A stretch of 64,000 nucleotides of DNA from Mugil cephalus. Taxonomy: Eukaryota > Chordata > Actinopteri > Mugiliformes > Mugilidae. Shown in pieces: positions 12,039 to 24,711 of the stretch (positions within the stretch are counted from its first letter, which is position 1; every line of letters begins with the position of its first letter). The position numbers and the translations under genes were made by a program. The stretch spans positions 7,668,357 to 7,732,356 of the forward strand of contig NC_061789.1 in NCBI RefSeq assembly GCF_022458985.1. Direction: 5' to 3'. The notes under the pieces were generated by a model. It worked only from the letters and a program-made list of their open reading frames with translations. It did not search any database and was not told the origin of the DNA.

Positions 12039-13128
12039 TCTGCATTTATGATTTATGTTCTACTTCCTCGTTGTACATTAGTCAAGAGTCGACATCAACA
12101 ACCCGTCTGTGGCGCATCGTCTCAGCAACAAACCGACCTCTGTGGAAATATTCAGGGTTACTTGAGTGGAGCTACATTTATGCTACTATTGTTTGCACCT
12201 ATCGGCATCAAGGATAGTGATTCCCAGCCAGGAAGTGGCAGATTTGAAGGGATTGGCGTGTAAAGAAATATATAAAATACATTTTGATTTCAAACCATAT
12301 TTTCACCATAAGCAAAGGATAAATAGAGAAAAGACTGAAGCCTTAAATAAATAATAAGGGAAATACCAAAACAATAACACAATAAACTAGTACACTATGT
12401 TAAAGATAAGCCAGCGGTTTATTTGGGTAAATGGTAGATGGAAACATCTAAGCTGCTAATCATCAATCACCTAAATGTAATGGATAAACCAGCTGGTTTA
12501 ATGTGCTGATGAGAATGTAACTCATAAATGGATGAAACTAAAACGACTGCTAGCTTAAAATTAGCTTAAATGTTATAAATAACTTAGCTAATGTCAAAAA
12601 TGTTAAGTGTAAAGTATAAATAGTTGAAACAGGTACCAAAAACTAAATTTGAAGCCACTAGCTAACTTACGTGTTAGCCTAGCTAGTTTATCAGTAATGG
12701 TGGATAAGGGTGAGTGAAGAGTAAAATGGAAGCCTAAAGAATAATGAATAATAATTTGAAATAACTTGCTAGTTTATAAATAGATAAAAAAGCTATGTGC
12801 TTTAAAATATAGTGGAAAGGATAGTAGGAAAATATAATATTAATATAAATGGTTGAAATGGCCAACTAAAAATAATGGAGAACTATTAACAATAGTTAGT
12901 TAGTTCATCCAGTCAATACAGTTAAATAGGTAAATGGTAGAAAGTCTCAGGTTAATGGATAAATGGTTAGATTGCACAGGGTGCAGGTTAAATGCAAAGT
13001 TGTTGAAAAAAAAAGGGAAAATGACAGTTTGTGTTGATTAAAAGATGAATAGGAGGTTAACAATCCTGTTGTTATGATGCATGAGGTGAAACATATTTAT
13101 TTAGTCTTTTGATTTGTTTGTTCTAGTT
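12039..13128. other. AT-rich intergenic DNA with degenerate short repeats
   Basis: Variants of AAATGG(A/T)(A/T)A and GCTAGCTTA recur irregularly, suggesting a decayed tandem repeat. No gene is supported. A candidate hexamer AATAAATAATAA near 12345 could end a transcript from the 11115-12038 ORF. Confidence 0.5.
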
Positions 13129-13136
13129 TCTTCCAT

Positions 13137-13650
13137 TAGTGACATGCGGATACTGAAATATCGATACTTTCAATACTTCAGTCACTCGAGGTGATGTAGA
13201 AACACAGTGGAAAGTAACTAAACTTCTGAGTTGTGGCAACACAACAAACGTTGTGCAACACCTCATGTTAAACCACTACGAGGCATTTAGGATGAGGAGG
13301 AGAACACAGGGTCAGAATTAAGATGCAAGTTTTCATTTTATAGTAGTTCTTAATAGTTAAACAATAATTTATTATATATATTTAATGTTCTTATTATTTT
13401 ATTTATTTCTTTTTTAAGTGTTTTTTAAGCATTTTCACATATTTTGTATGATTGTGTCTTCTGTTTGGTTTTTCTTTGGTTGTATTAGCTCAGCTATAAA
13501 GTAAACGAGACAACTACCTCAGTATACTTTTAAAGAGTTTAAAATAAATAAATAAATGAATTACTCTGACGTCTTGTATTTAATCATAGGATTCGGATAC
13601 GTTTCGCCGACACCAGCCTGAATTTTACTCGCTGGAATCGAGCATCACTA
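13137..13650 (+). mobile_element. hAT relic with BED-finger remnant, copy 1
   Basis: The ends TAGTGACATGCGGATACTG and CGAGCATCACTA are imperfect inverted repeats. The flanks TCTTCCAT (13129-13136) and TCTTTCAT (13651-13658) are an 8-bp target duplication with one mismatch. Near 13225-13295 the plus strand reads SCGNTTNVVQHLMLNH, the second half of a BED zinc finger (Thr-Thr-Asn, His-Leu, His) as used by hAT transposases. The rest of the transposase is missing. The same element lies inverted at 15145-15721. Confidence 0.8.
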
Positions 13651-15136
13651 TCTTTCATGTATGGTCTACTCTACGGCACAAGTCTTCAAAAGGGGGTCCG
13701 CAGTACTGCTGGAGGGTCGCGACATATTTAGTTGATCAGACATTTTTTATTCGTTTCTTTTTCATTTTCCCCCACAACGCTCCAGCACGGCCACTCTTCT
13801 GTTGCACATGTTTAAAATAAAAACATGAATATTTGGACCTGTGTATTATTTAAATAGCTTAATATTGAATGCAAAATAATAATAATAATAATAATAATGT
13901 ATATTTATAAATAGCACTAGTTTAATATAGAACACATATAGTAGGTAGGGGGTCCATATTTAATCTCTCATCAGTTTCATCAGATCCTTGGCCTGAAAAA
14001 CATCGAAGACCCCTGGTGTATGGGTCTAACCCGTCTCTTCGTGTCATGTCCTCATTCATCCAGCAGAGGACGCTGTTCGTTGCCCAGACGGGGGTGGGGG
14101 GCGGCCGGGGGGGGGGGGGGGTTTATTAGACTGTGGCTGTTGGGGCCTGAACAGAGCGGTGCTGTGTCCCTGTTGAGGTGGGATGTGTGTGTGTCAGGAC
14201 CAGAACACATGAGGCTCAGTCCTCCTCACCGCTCGCCTCACCTACCCCTCCTGCACATGTTTACTCTCCAACGCGGCCCAAACTGTTTGTGAGTGAGGCT
14301 CTTTTTTCTCCCCCCACCCCCCCACAAGCCCTCTTTCCGCCAAATAAACATTGCACCGGAAATTGCAGGGATATCTGGGATTTTTTTGAGGGGGTCCGGT
14401 GGAAAGGAGGCGAGGGCTAGAACAAGGCCGCTCTCTGTGACACCTTGGAGGTGAGGGGAGGGCGAAGACGCACGAGTGGAGGGGGGGATCCAGAGGGGAG
14501 GGCGCGACCCTGCCTTGGGTGGCTGGCGGGCACCGTCGCTGAAACGTCTACGCGCTAACAAACAGGTACAGGTGACCCAGTTTCCTTTGACCCCGTCGGG
14601 AACGACGGCGGTGCGTGCTAAGCCTGACCTCGCTCATCACCCGAAGGAGGCGACCGGGGCTAAAGGTCGCGAGGAAGTGATACTCCGTGACGCAGAGCGC
14701 GCCGCACCGCGTGCATCGTAACGACTTCTCAGGAAGGCCCATAACTGCTGCACCCGATCTTGTCTCGCGGCTGTTTATTCGCCTTTATGCGCCTTACTTG
14801 TTTCCTTGTCGCACGAGCCTGCAGTTGGGAATACAACATCCATTGACATCGGTGGTTTCATAACAGCCCCTGACAAAGCACACATGAATGGCAGGGTGTG
14901 TGCGCGCCTTGCGTACACACAACACTCCCTCCCGCCTTTTGTGTGTGCGTGTGTTTTGTCCCAACTCACTTCCCGTCCACGTCTTCATTTGATAAGAACA
15001 GTCTGGCGGCACACTGCGTAAAGCGCCGTGCACCAAGACGATAATTGGTGACCCTGTATTTATTTCAGTTTGTATGAAACTCAGTTAACTTCTCCATCTA
15101 CCGTCATTTTAAATAATGACACGCTTTCTGTTCCTC
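13651..15136. other. Spacer between the inverted hAT pair
   Basis: This stretch has an AAT repeat (13878-13899), a long G run (14108-14121) and a GC-rich block at 14040-14760. Several overlapping short frames are open there, but none looks like a protein family and none is splice-flanked. A CpG-rich regulatory region is possible; no gene is supported. Confidence 0.45.
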
Positions 15137-15144
15137 ACGTGCAC

Positions 15145-15721
15145 TATTGATGTTCGATACCACCGATTTATTTTCCAAGCCGATACCGAGTTAAAATACA
15201 GGCTTTTATCGGCGATACACATAGCGATACTTTACTAATGTGTCTGGTAAACCTAAAATTAAAAAAAAAGAGTAATTTATTTAAAAGTCAGAAGTAATTG
15301 AGGTAGTGGCCTAATTTACTATATAGCCAAGCTAATAAAACAAAAGAAACCCCAAACAGAGGACACAATCATACAAAATATGCTGTTTTAAACACTTAAT
15401 TCCAAAAATTCAAAAAAATAAATAAGTAAAATATTAAGACCATTAAAATAAACAATTGTTTAACTATTAACAACTACTGTAAAATGAAATCTTCTTAATT
15501 CTGACTCTCCTCTTCTGTCCTCCTCATCATAAATGCCTCATATTCTTTGTTGTGGTTTAACCTGAGGTGTTTCACAAGGTTTGTTGTGTTGCCGCAACTC
15601 AATAGTTTCGTTATTTTCCACTGTGTTCCTACATCACCTTGAATGACTGAAGTATCGATATTTTGATTTGAGACCTGGTATCAGAAGTATCCAAATTTCA
15701 GTATGGATCCGCATGTCACCG
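15145..15721 (-). mobile_element. hAT relic with BED-finger remnant, copy 2 (inverted)
   Basis: Read on the minus strand it matches the 13137-13650 element along its length, including the GGCAACACAACAAA block of the BED finger and the GTGACATGCGGAT end. The flanks ACGTGCAC (15137-15144) and ATGTGCAC (15722-15729) form an 8-bp target duplication with one mismatch. Each copy has its own duplication, so the pair arose by two insertions and not by an inversion. Confidence 0.8.
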
Positions 15722-16522
15722 ATGTGCACCATGTCTTGATTATAGTGGAGTACACAAAAATGAACATATGCAGAGCCACTTAAAAGTTGTTGCGCCCCTA
15801 GACCAGATTTGACACATTTTTAGATCCCAAAAAGAGGACGTCGAGTTGTTCAGTTCCCCATTTTGCTGAAATTAAAATCTGATCTTCACGAGGCATATTT
15901 GTGGAAGTGTGTGATATATATATGGGAAACGTTAATTTGAACTTCTCCTCTGCTTTAAATCTTCATTTTTACATTAAACTGCTCCTGAGAAAACACAGAG
16001 CGACGCGCTGTTCAGAAGAAGATGGATCACATCCCCATTAAAGTGTGGTTTTGAGATCCTGCAGAGAGGAATGTGTTTTGAGGGATGCACCTACCTACGC
16101 TCATGCACGGGATGACACACCTGACAGCTGGTACCAGATGTGTGCATGTGTAACCTCCCTGTCTCCGTTTCCCGGCTCTGCTCTCGTACAAATCCATGTT
16201 TCGGTGTTTGGGAAGTTTAAAAATAACTTTGGGACCTGAATTCCTTGTCCCCCTCCTCCTCCTCCTCCTCTCATCCTTTCTTACTGGCACCCTTCTAACC
16301 GCCCGCTTTGCTTGTTTTTCTTTCCCCTTTCTTCTGTTTTGGAACAGACTGTCCACTCTTTTATTTTTTCTTTTCCCCCAGTAATCCTGTAACTGTCTGT
16401 TCCTTGCACGCGGCCATACATATGTCACACACAGAAAAACAAAGGACACGTGGTTATTTACAAATCAGCCAAAGAGTTATTTTATTCTTTTTTGCAGATG
16501 CAAATTTTCAAGAGTTGATTTT

Positions 16523-16564
<42 letters not shown>

Positions 16565-19400
16565 TTTAATTCCCTTCAATTAAACCAAACATGGCTGGAA
16601 TAAAAGGACGCCGGATAAATAAAAGATCTTGCACAGTGTTAAGGGTTTCAATTTCCTCCAATGACGTAAATCTTGTCTCGTCCAGAACAGCTCGGCGAGC
16701 GCTAACACATGAATTTGCGTCGTCGTGTGTCGAGAACGAGAGGAGTGTCGCGGCAGGTGCGACAGGAGCTCTCCTGAACAAACACTCCACACCTGTCCTC
16801 CTCTCTCCTGGTCCTCCTCCTCCTCTTGTCCATGCTTTCTCCCACACACAAAAAGTTTTCCTCACCGTAAAACCACCGCTCTTCTGCTCGACGTTGCGTA
16901 GATCTCAAATATCACAATGTTCTTTTTTACCCCCCCTACTGCCTATTAAGATTTCCCCATGGCTTCGTGAATATCTCCCCCCCACACACTCTTGTTCTTT
17001 GGCTCGCCGTTCCCAAAGATATTGTCATCAACAAGCCCTGATGAAAAGCTCCCCTTTTTGGTTTGTTTATTATGTCTGGGACCAAAGCGGAAAGCTCAAA
17101 TTCTCCGGTGAAACTTAATATTAAAACAAACAAAAACAGATTTCTCTGTCTGTATTAGTGCGTTGTTGTTTTTTTTTGTGAGGTTCTGCACATTCAACAC
17201 ATGCAAGCTTTAGAAAAATGTTTTTTTTTTCTTCCCCCTCCTCACCACGCTGGGCTTGTTTACAGGCGACTGTTACATCACCTCCGCGCCCTGACAGAGG
17301 GAGATGGATTATGTGGGAAGAGGATGGAGGTTTGGTGAATGCATAATTTTTCCCTCGCTGTGTAGGAGTCTGTCCCTGTGTGTGAGGATAGTGTATTTAC
17401 GACGGCGTCTTGCTGATATGTAAATGTCAGCGTGCTCGCTGGAGTGGCTCTCAGCCTTTTCAGCGTCCGCTCGCTTACGCAACGAGAGCTGGAAATTACA
17501 TTCACGTCTCCTCGCAATCATCACTGCTTAAACATTTCTGCATGAGAACGATTCAAAAACAGCAGCAGGTTTGCACACAAATCCGGAAAGTAGACAAAGA
17601 GAGCCCAGTGAAATGGGAAATATTACACTTGTCTATTTGTTTATGGAGGAAAATGAGTCAATATTACATATCTGTGAGGCGCAAAAGTAAGTTTTCAGTG
17701 TCTGGTGTGCTGCCCTTGTGCTCCAGCTTAGAGGAGTTTCAGTCCACCATCATTTACAATCAGTCAGCCACATTTCTGTTCATAAGCGTGTACCTGAGCA
17801 GGACTCAAATGCACGACCCAAGACAAAGGTACAAACTCTTTACATAAAAAATACTCACGAAATCCAAAAAAAGAAACAAAACATGAAAAACCCAAGACAG
17901 GCTGGTACGTCTCTGGCCGAGCGGGAAAAGAAACAGAGGAGCTGAACACGAGAGGCACAGGTGTGATGCATCATGGCGGGGCGAGCAATCAGGGGCAGCA
18001 ACCACAAGGAGGCAGGAAGGGAAGGAACATCTGTGATGACAGAGAGTTAAGTAACTGTCTAAGTAAAACAGGAAATGCCCAAAAAAACAGAGTGTTAACC
18101 ATGACCAGGTGCTGCGCAGCTGCACGTCTTATGGTGTGTAGAGAAGTAGAAGAGGAAGAAGAAATTGGAATGAGCGTTAAACTTTTTGGGATTCTCGGGA
18201 TGTTGCATTAAGATGGAGATGGATGTCTATGGTTTGCATTTTCACCAAAGAAACATTTCCTTCCAAACCTTTCACTTGCTTTAACTATTTTATAAAGTGG
18301 GTATATATTTGTGCAGCAGAGGTTATTTGTCTATCATCGCTATTAATCGTCCCACATTCGTCTTGGGACCCTTAGGAGGGTCTTGACCCATAAAATACTC
18401 CACTAAAAACAGGCTCCTCCTTGAGCAGCTACACCTGTAAAATGCTTCCTGCCAATTAGTGCTTCAGTGTCAAGAATCAGGGGTCAAATCCTAAAGATTT
18501 ATCTATTTATTTGTTTCCCCCTTTGTGTTTGAATTGGTCTTGACTTGTTTTGTCAACTGGAGAAATGATATTGTTGATGATATTGTTATGTTAGTTGCAT
18601 TTAATTCATTAAGTCTAATTGTGTTTAATGGCCCAGCTTATCTCTTTTGTTTGACAATTAATTTGTACTTTGGGTCAAATAAACCCTTCTTTTTTTCTCC
18701 TTTTCTTTTGTAATTTGTGTTTAATTTAAGAAAGAAGGTCAATGCTTGTTGTATATATTTGTATGTCTGTGCCGCTTAAGAGCACCAGAAGATATTTTTG
18801 TTTAGAGAATTAGGGAGCATGCACCTAAATCTGTTAAATGATCATTTGGGAAAACATCATTTGGAAAATGTGTTTAATTGTCACACATCTCATGACAGGA
18901 AGACCATACTCACCTCTTCAGTGGGGAGCTGTTGGGACTAAAGATGGGAAATACAGATTAGAATTTAGTCATTGTGCCCAGCCTCGAAGGAAAACTCGTC
19001 TGCACTTGTACTTTATATGTCCAACTCTTGTCTAAAAGTATTTTTAAAAAGCATGGGTGAGGAGGAAAGGAAATTCCTCGCTGTTTTCCATGGCTGCTTC
19101 TCGTATTAATGCAGCACAGACCAGCAGCTGAGTATATTTATTTTGCTTTTCACAAAGCAGCAGCCGGACAGAGGTATGCGTGTGAAAAGAACTTTAAAGC
19201 ATCGAAAATATTATTTTCACCCAAACATAAATAAATAAACGCCCCGAAGCCAGGTCCTCTTTGGAATGTAGTAATTCTGAATTTTTATGAATGACTGCAT
19301 TCATGCTCGGCCACGCCCCCTCTCCCCTCCAAGCTCTCAGACCTCAACTCTCTAATGTTTGGAGCTCAGCGGCCACGCCCACCCCCTCCTCCTATCCCCG
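15722..19400. other. Intergenic DNA upstream of the CCN gene
   Basis: Non-repetitive sequence apart from a (TA)n tract at 16531-16556 flanked by T runs, and pyrimidine runs near 16250-16270. Frames up to 175 codons are open (16591-17118), but with no recognisable domain and with competing antisense frames. Distal regulatory DNA of the CCN gene is plausible; I cannot point to a specific site. Confidence 0.45.
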
Positions 19401-19404
19401 CCTC

Positions 19405-19520
19405 CCTTTCCCTTATTGGGAAACATTGGCTGCGCGCCTGCGTTCTAATTGGCTGAGAGCGGCGCGGAGTGGGCGTGGCCTCCATAAGAAGCACGGGGCT
19501 GATATAAAACCAGGGCTCAA
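19405..19520 (+). promoter_or_regulatory. Promoter of CCN1-like gene: CArG-like site, CCAAT and TATA boxes
   Basis: TATAAAA lies at about 19502-19508, 200 bases before the start codon. CCTTATTGGG at 19411-19420 differs by one base from the CArG box CC(A/T)6GG bound by serum response factor. ATTGG motifs (inverted CCAAT) occur nearby at 19415 and 19446. CCN1/Cyr61 is a known immediate-early SRF target in vertebrates, so a CArG-like element 90 bases upstream of a TATA box fits. Binding itself is inferred. Confidence 0.6.
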
Positions 19521-19703
19521 CCTTTGATCGATGTAAAGTGATGGAGGACATTTGAGGACAATTCCGAGAGTCGGATTTAACCCTTATGGACAAAAGCTAT
19601 TGTTTCTGGAGGATTTTACATTTTCTGTGATATTTTTTTTAAACACCCCCCCTCCCAGCACCCCCACACACCACCACCTCTTCTATGTGAGTCCGCTGAC
19701 AGC

Positions 19704-22700
19704 ATGGGGGTACTGCTATTGTTTGCTGTCTTGCAGGTGGCGACAGTTGGTTTGGTAAGTTTATTGTCTGTCATTGTTTTGGCTTCGTGCATGGGGGGGG
19801 GGGGGACTCACGTGAAACAGCAGCTCCAGCGGAATTGAGCCCAATTTTCGGCTTAATCGGCCAACAACTGTCAGTGACTGCACGTCAAAAATAATAATCT
19901 GTCTCATAAAGTTAATGGTCAATGTTCGGGTCCTCACAGCTGAATTATAACATAGCTGCTTTTAGGTGGTTTTCAAAGTGGGGTTTGTGGACCAGCGGAG
20001 GACTTTTCAAGGGTTTCTCAGGAACCTGTTAGGCTAAATGAATAACTCATTTAATTAAAAGCTCAGTCCATTTCACACTGGTTTCTGGTCATTGTGGAGC
20101 AAGTTTTGTTATTTTATCTATTGGTTATTAATAGTTTGCACTCACCAGGTGAAAAGCAATGCTTTCTAAAGTAAGATTTTGCTCTAATTCTTCCTTAACG
20201 ACGTGTTATAATGTTCAGTTTATGTTGAAGCTGCGTCAGGAAAATGGTAATTCATTCAGGTTGTGGCGTAGTTAAACTGAATTGAATTAAATACTGTTAT
20301 TTAGCCTGGTGCACTCACAAATTATGTTGTAACGCGTCTAAACCACATCAGCCTCCAGATTGAAAACACAGTTGCATCAACAGCTTTCTCTAACACATCT
20401 CGTCCTGTTCCTAATGAATTGGAGTGTGTGTATAATAGTGCGTCATATTTTACAAGGTCGATTTTGTAGGAGTATAGAGCAAGTAATTAAAGCTGGTACA
20501 TAAATAATGTCAGTTTGCATCTGTTAATTACATGATAAAGGATAAATGGTTCCCAAGTGGGAACATTTCCGTCTGTCAAGGGTCCGTCTAAGTGTTTTAG
20601 GCCTCTGTTCTACTGTAGGTCTAAAATTGCGCTACAGTAATATCATCCAAGAGTTATATGGTGATAAAAATACACCTAAGGTCAATATGAACTCGTACTC
20701 CTGCACACTATAAATAGCTGCAGGAGCACGTCTGGTAAGGTGATATTTCAAATGTAACACAACATATTTATTATATAATATACTGAAAATGTAGAGTTGT
20801 TGTTTAAAATGTGAAACCAGGACCTGGTCTGGGTTTAGAGAGTGGCAGACCGACGTCGCTCGCTGTCATCTTTAATGCCTGTTGGGATTTTGTTGTGCGT
20901 TTGGGCTTAGAGGAGGATGGGAAACAAAAGATGTAGGAGCGGTGAGGTGGGGGACGAGGGACGGGCTCAGAGAACATCCCTTTCATCCCCGAATGCCAAG
21001 CGGAAGGCGACAGAGGGTCACAGATACCCCCGGTGGCAGTTTGGGACAGTGCTGAGCATTCAGGCAATGTTTTAGCCGCACACACACTTTAAGGAATTTC
21101 TCTGATCTGGTAACATGAGTCCGACGATTTGTGTCCTGACTGCTTCCACTGTGACTCCCACTTATTTACTCTGGTAGGTTTACTCGGGTTAACTCTGCGC
21201 TGTCCTGCAGGTCACCGCCGGCTGTCCGGTGGTGTGCGAGTGTCCGGCAGGGCCCCCATCCTGTCCCCCGGGGGTAAGCTCGGTCCCCGACGGCTGCGGC
21301 TGCTGCAAGGTGTGCGCCGCCCAGCTCAACCAAGACTGCCACGAGGGCCGTCCCTGTGACCACCACAAGGGACTGGAGTGCAATTATGGCAACGACGTGG
21401 GTCGCACCCATGGCATCTGCAGGGGTAGGTGCCAAAGGAGGTTGGCGGGACGCTGAATCAGAGGACGGGGAGGAGGGGGGGGTTCGGGTTTAGATTGGGC
21501 ACAGCTCGGAGGTTGAGCGAGGGGAATGTGTAACTTCAGGGTGGGGGAATCTGGCTTCTGAGGCGGGCGGCTGGGGTTTCTCTTTGATAGGGGCTTGAGG
21601 TTTGAAGCCAGTGCCACGTTTCAAAAAAAAAAAAAAAACGAGCACCTTCATGAGCTCGCGACTGAAATCCGGCCAAGTCCGGGGGATTTATGCAAGTACT
21701 TCGCTTACACAAACAGCTCCCGTGAAACACACAAACACGCACGCATGCATGCACACTGGTATTTTTATTTGGGTGTTTATTTGGGGGTGTTTCTGTATAG
21801 AGGGGGTGACCGGGGGTGTTGTATGTATGGGGAGTCCCGCTGAGGGAGCGAAGGGGAAGGACATTGTAAACAAGTTCCCTTCTGGTCTAAGAATAGGGCT
21901 TGAGACAGTGTGTCTCTCTTTCACTTCATGGTCTACTCACCATGTGTATTAAATGCTAATCTTCCTTTTTTTTGACTGATTTCAGCAAAGGCGGACGGAC
22001 GCTCCTGCGAATACAACGGGCGGATATATCAAAATGGCGAGAACTTCCGCGCTGGCTGCAAGCACCAGTGCACCTGCATCGATGGAGCCGTAGGTTGCGT
22101 GCCCCTTTGCCCCAGCCATGTGCCCCTGGCGTCCCCTTCCTGTCCCTCCCCGCAGCTGGTCAAGGTCCCAGGCCAGTGCTGCCTCAGCGTCGACTGCCAC
22201 AAGGGAACCGGCGCCTTGACCCCGTCGCAGCATCGTCCCCAAATTCCGGCGTACCCGCCTTACCCCTTCGTCCCCTACCCGGCTTACCCCTTCCCAAAGC
22301 CTTACCCGAAACCTTACCGGAAGCTATACCCCCACAAGCCCAAGAAGGACAAGGACGCCCTGGGTAATGAGCTGATGGAGGTGGGGCGCAAGTGGGAAAA
22401 GCACCGTGGAAACAAGCACCTGGCCGGTAAGACAGGGTGCCGCCGAGTCGCCTCAGAGTGCCGTCTGTTTCCTCCGCGCAGTAAAGCATCATATTTATGT
22501 TTTAGCCGCGTTAGCCCGCCGACGCACAAACGGCCTCACTGTTAGCCCCTCTCCTCTGCATCCGTGCATGTGTGTTCGCGTTTATGTGAGGCTTGTTTTC
22601 CACTGGCTCCTTGCACACCAGAGGTGCTCTCTCTCTCTCTCTCTCCCTCTCTCTCACACTGCCCTCACACAGCACATACCTCTGTCACCCAGTTTTCCCC

Positions 22701-24711
22701 TCTCTGTAATCACCCTCTCTATGCGTCACTGTTGCCTGTTCACTGAATAAGGCCAGTGTGCTTTGCATCTCCGCACCCCTGCTTTTCCCTCTTACTCCCA
22801 ACGTCCACTTTCCTCCCAGTTTGACTCTCTGCTAATCTCTGTCTCTGGCGCTCCATGTTCTCGCGCACCGTCCGTTGTCGATCATCATGCGCCCTTCTCT
22901 TTTGTCGCCCCTTTGTAGCCTGGAGGCAGGTGGGAGACGAGTGTGTGGTCCAGACCACTTCCTGGTCCCAGTGTTCCCGGAGCTGCGGGATGGGCGTTTC
23001 CTCTCGCGTTACCAATGACAATGCTCGGTGTAAGCTGATCAAGGAGACGCGTCTGTGCAACATTCGACCCTGCAGCTCCATGGCCATCCCCGTTAAGGTG
23101 AGGAATGCGTTTGGAGCTTTTAAGATTCTTATAAAGGGATATATTGCCTCCTCTAATGGCCTACAAACACGTAGTCCGGACACCAGGCTAAATAGATTCA
23201 GGAAAGACTTGCTCTCAAGGGAGCAGATTGGTATTAATATCATGGCACGTATACAGCCCCCACCTCTGAATCTTTCTGTAGCTGGAGTCCATTACTGATC
23301 CATCTATCTATTCACAGTCCTGTTGCCGTGTGGAAAATACACACAAAAATACGGCTGTTTGTTTCCTGGTGGAGAGTTCAATGATAAGACAGATACCACT
23401 TTAACTTCAGAAACTCCTCCCTCATTTGATGGGCTGTGGAGCTCCGATCTGACGACACTGCGCCTGACAGCTGCTCCGAGCGAAATGCGCCGTGTGATTT
23501 GAAGAGCACTTGATTCGCCCACTCTGTCCCTCTCTCACATTTCAAACACAACGCGCTCAGAAACATTTCTGCCTCCTGCCTTGAGCCACTCGTGGAGCTG
23601 ATGGGGTTGTTATGCACCTGTTCCACTGTGCTCCTCTTGGTGTTTGCGGAGTGGCCGTGGGTGGTAAACGCGCATCAGCGTCAATCCTCAACTATTGTTG
23701 GCACGCCGCCCGCTACAACACTCATCTGCTGTTCTAACCTTTATTTTGTTTGTGCCAGTTCCCGTACTTGACTACATTCACTTTGTTTTTTCATGCTTTG
23801 GACAATGGTCCTTGATGTTGCTGCTGCAGGATTGCAGCTCTGATTCCGAACAAATCGGATTGTGATCCTTTTAAAGCTTTCACTGGAGGGCAGTTTTAAG
23901 CCTGCTCCACATTATGTATGGTGCAGCGTAGCCGCATACGGTCTGCTCAGCAACTATTGGACAGACGGCCGCATGCATGTGCACAGATATTTGTGTTCTC
24001 CTGAGGGCAAATCCAACCGACTGTTCCCCAAGCATCACCTTAGGATGGGGTTTGTGGTTTTGAATGAAAATGTGGATTGGCTCGCCTTGAATTTGGTACA
24101 TCCATTCAAGTCTACCTTGGGGCCTGGAAGCCACACAAGCAAATCTTTTCTGGGGGTGGTTTGCCTGGAACGGCTTTTGTTGAGAAAAGAGGTGCGGGGC
24201 CAATCAAATCGTTGAAAGGGCTTTATGCAGTGATGGACAGAAGAGTTGGGATGAGGATAAGGCACCATCACTGGGCCGAAATTTAAATTTGTACAACACA
24301 AGTGTAGCACTACACCCTATGAAGCTGCTTCTAAGGTTTTACATTCTTAATAAACTCCTTTCACTGGAAAACTGAATACGCTCTTTCTTCTTTCTCCACC
24401 CGCAGAAAGGAAGGAAGTGCTCTCGCACCCATAAAGCCCCAGAGCCCCATCGTCTGTCCTACGCCGGCTGCAGGAGCACCCGCCTGTACAGGCCCAACTA
24501 CTGTGGAGTATGCAGGGACGGGCGCTGCTGCTCGCCCCGCCGCACCCGCACGGCCAACGTGAGCTTCGCCTGCCCCGACGGCGAGCGCTTCAGCCGGTCC
24601 GTGATGTTCATCCAGTCGTGCAAGTGCAGTGACGAGTGCAACCATCTCAACGAGGCCGCGATGCCTCCTCAGCGGTGGCTCTACGGCGACACGCACAAGT
24701 TCAAGGACTAG
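19704..24711 (+). CDS. CCN1 (Cyr61)-like secreted matricellular protein
   Basis: Secreted matrix protein that binds integrins and heparan sulfate and modulates growth factor signals. Five coding exons: 19704-19754, 21211-21424, 21986-22426, 22919-23097 and 24406-24711 (1191 nt, 396 residues). Exon 1 is the signal peptide ([17 protein letters not shown]). Exon 2 is the IGFBP domain with the GCGCCKVC motif. Exon 3 holds the von Willebrand C domain (residues 89-160) and the hinge. Exon 4 is the thrombospondin type 1 repeat ([14 protein letters not shown]). Exon 5 is the C-terminal cystine knot, ending THKFKD. One exon per domain is the standard CCN layout, and the WSQCS block and the HKF(R/K)D ending place it with CCN1. 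The hinge (about 162-235) is unusual: Pro/Tyr-rich with repeated PYP steps, then Lys-rich. It is probably a fish ccn1-like paralogue; which one cannot be fixed. Confidence 0.93.

Noticed and set aside
14020-14750. Several 60-107 codon frames in GC-rich DNA
   Set aside because: Overlapping frames are open on both strands with low-complexity Gly/Pro/Arg content, and there is no domain or splice support.
16591-17118. 175-codon plus-strand frame
   Set aside because: Three antisense frames overlap it, composition is Ser/Arg/Pro with no motif, and it lies beside low-complexity TA/T tracts.
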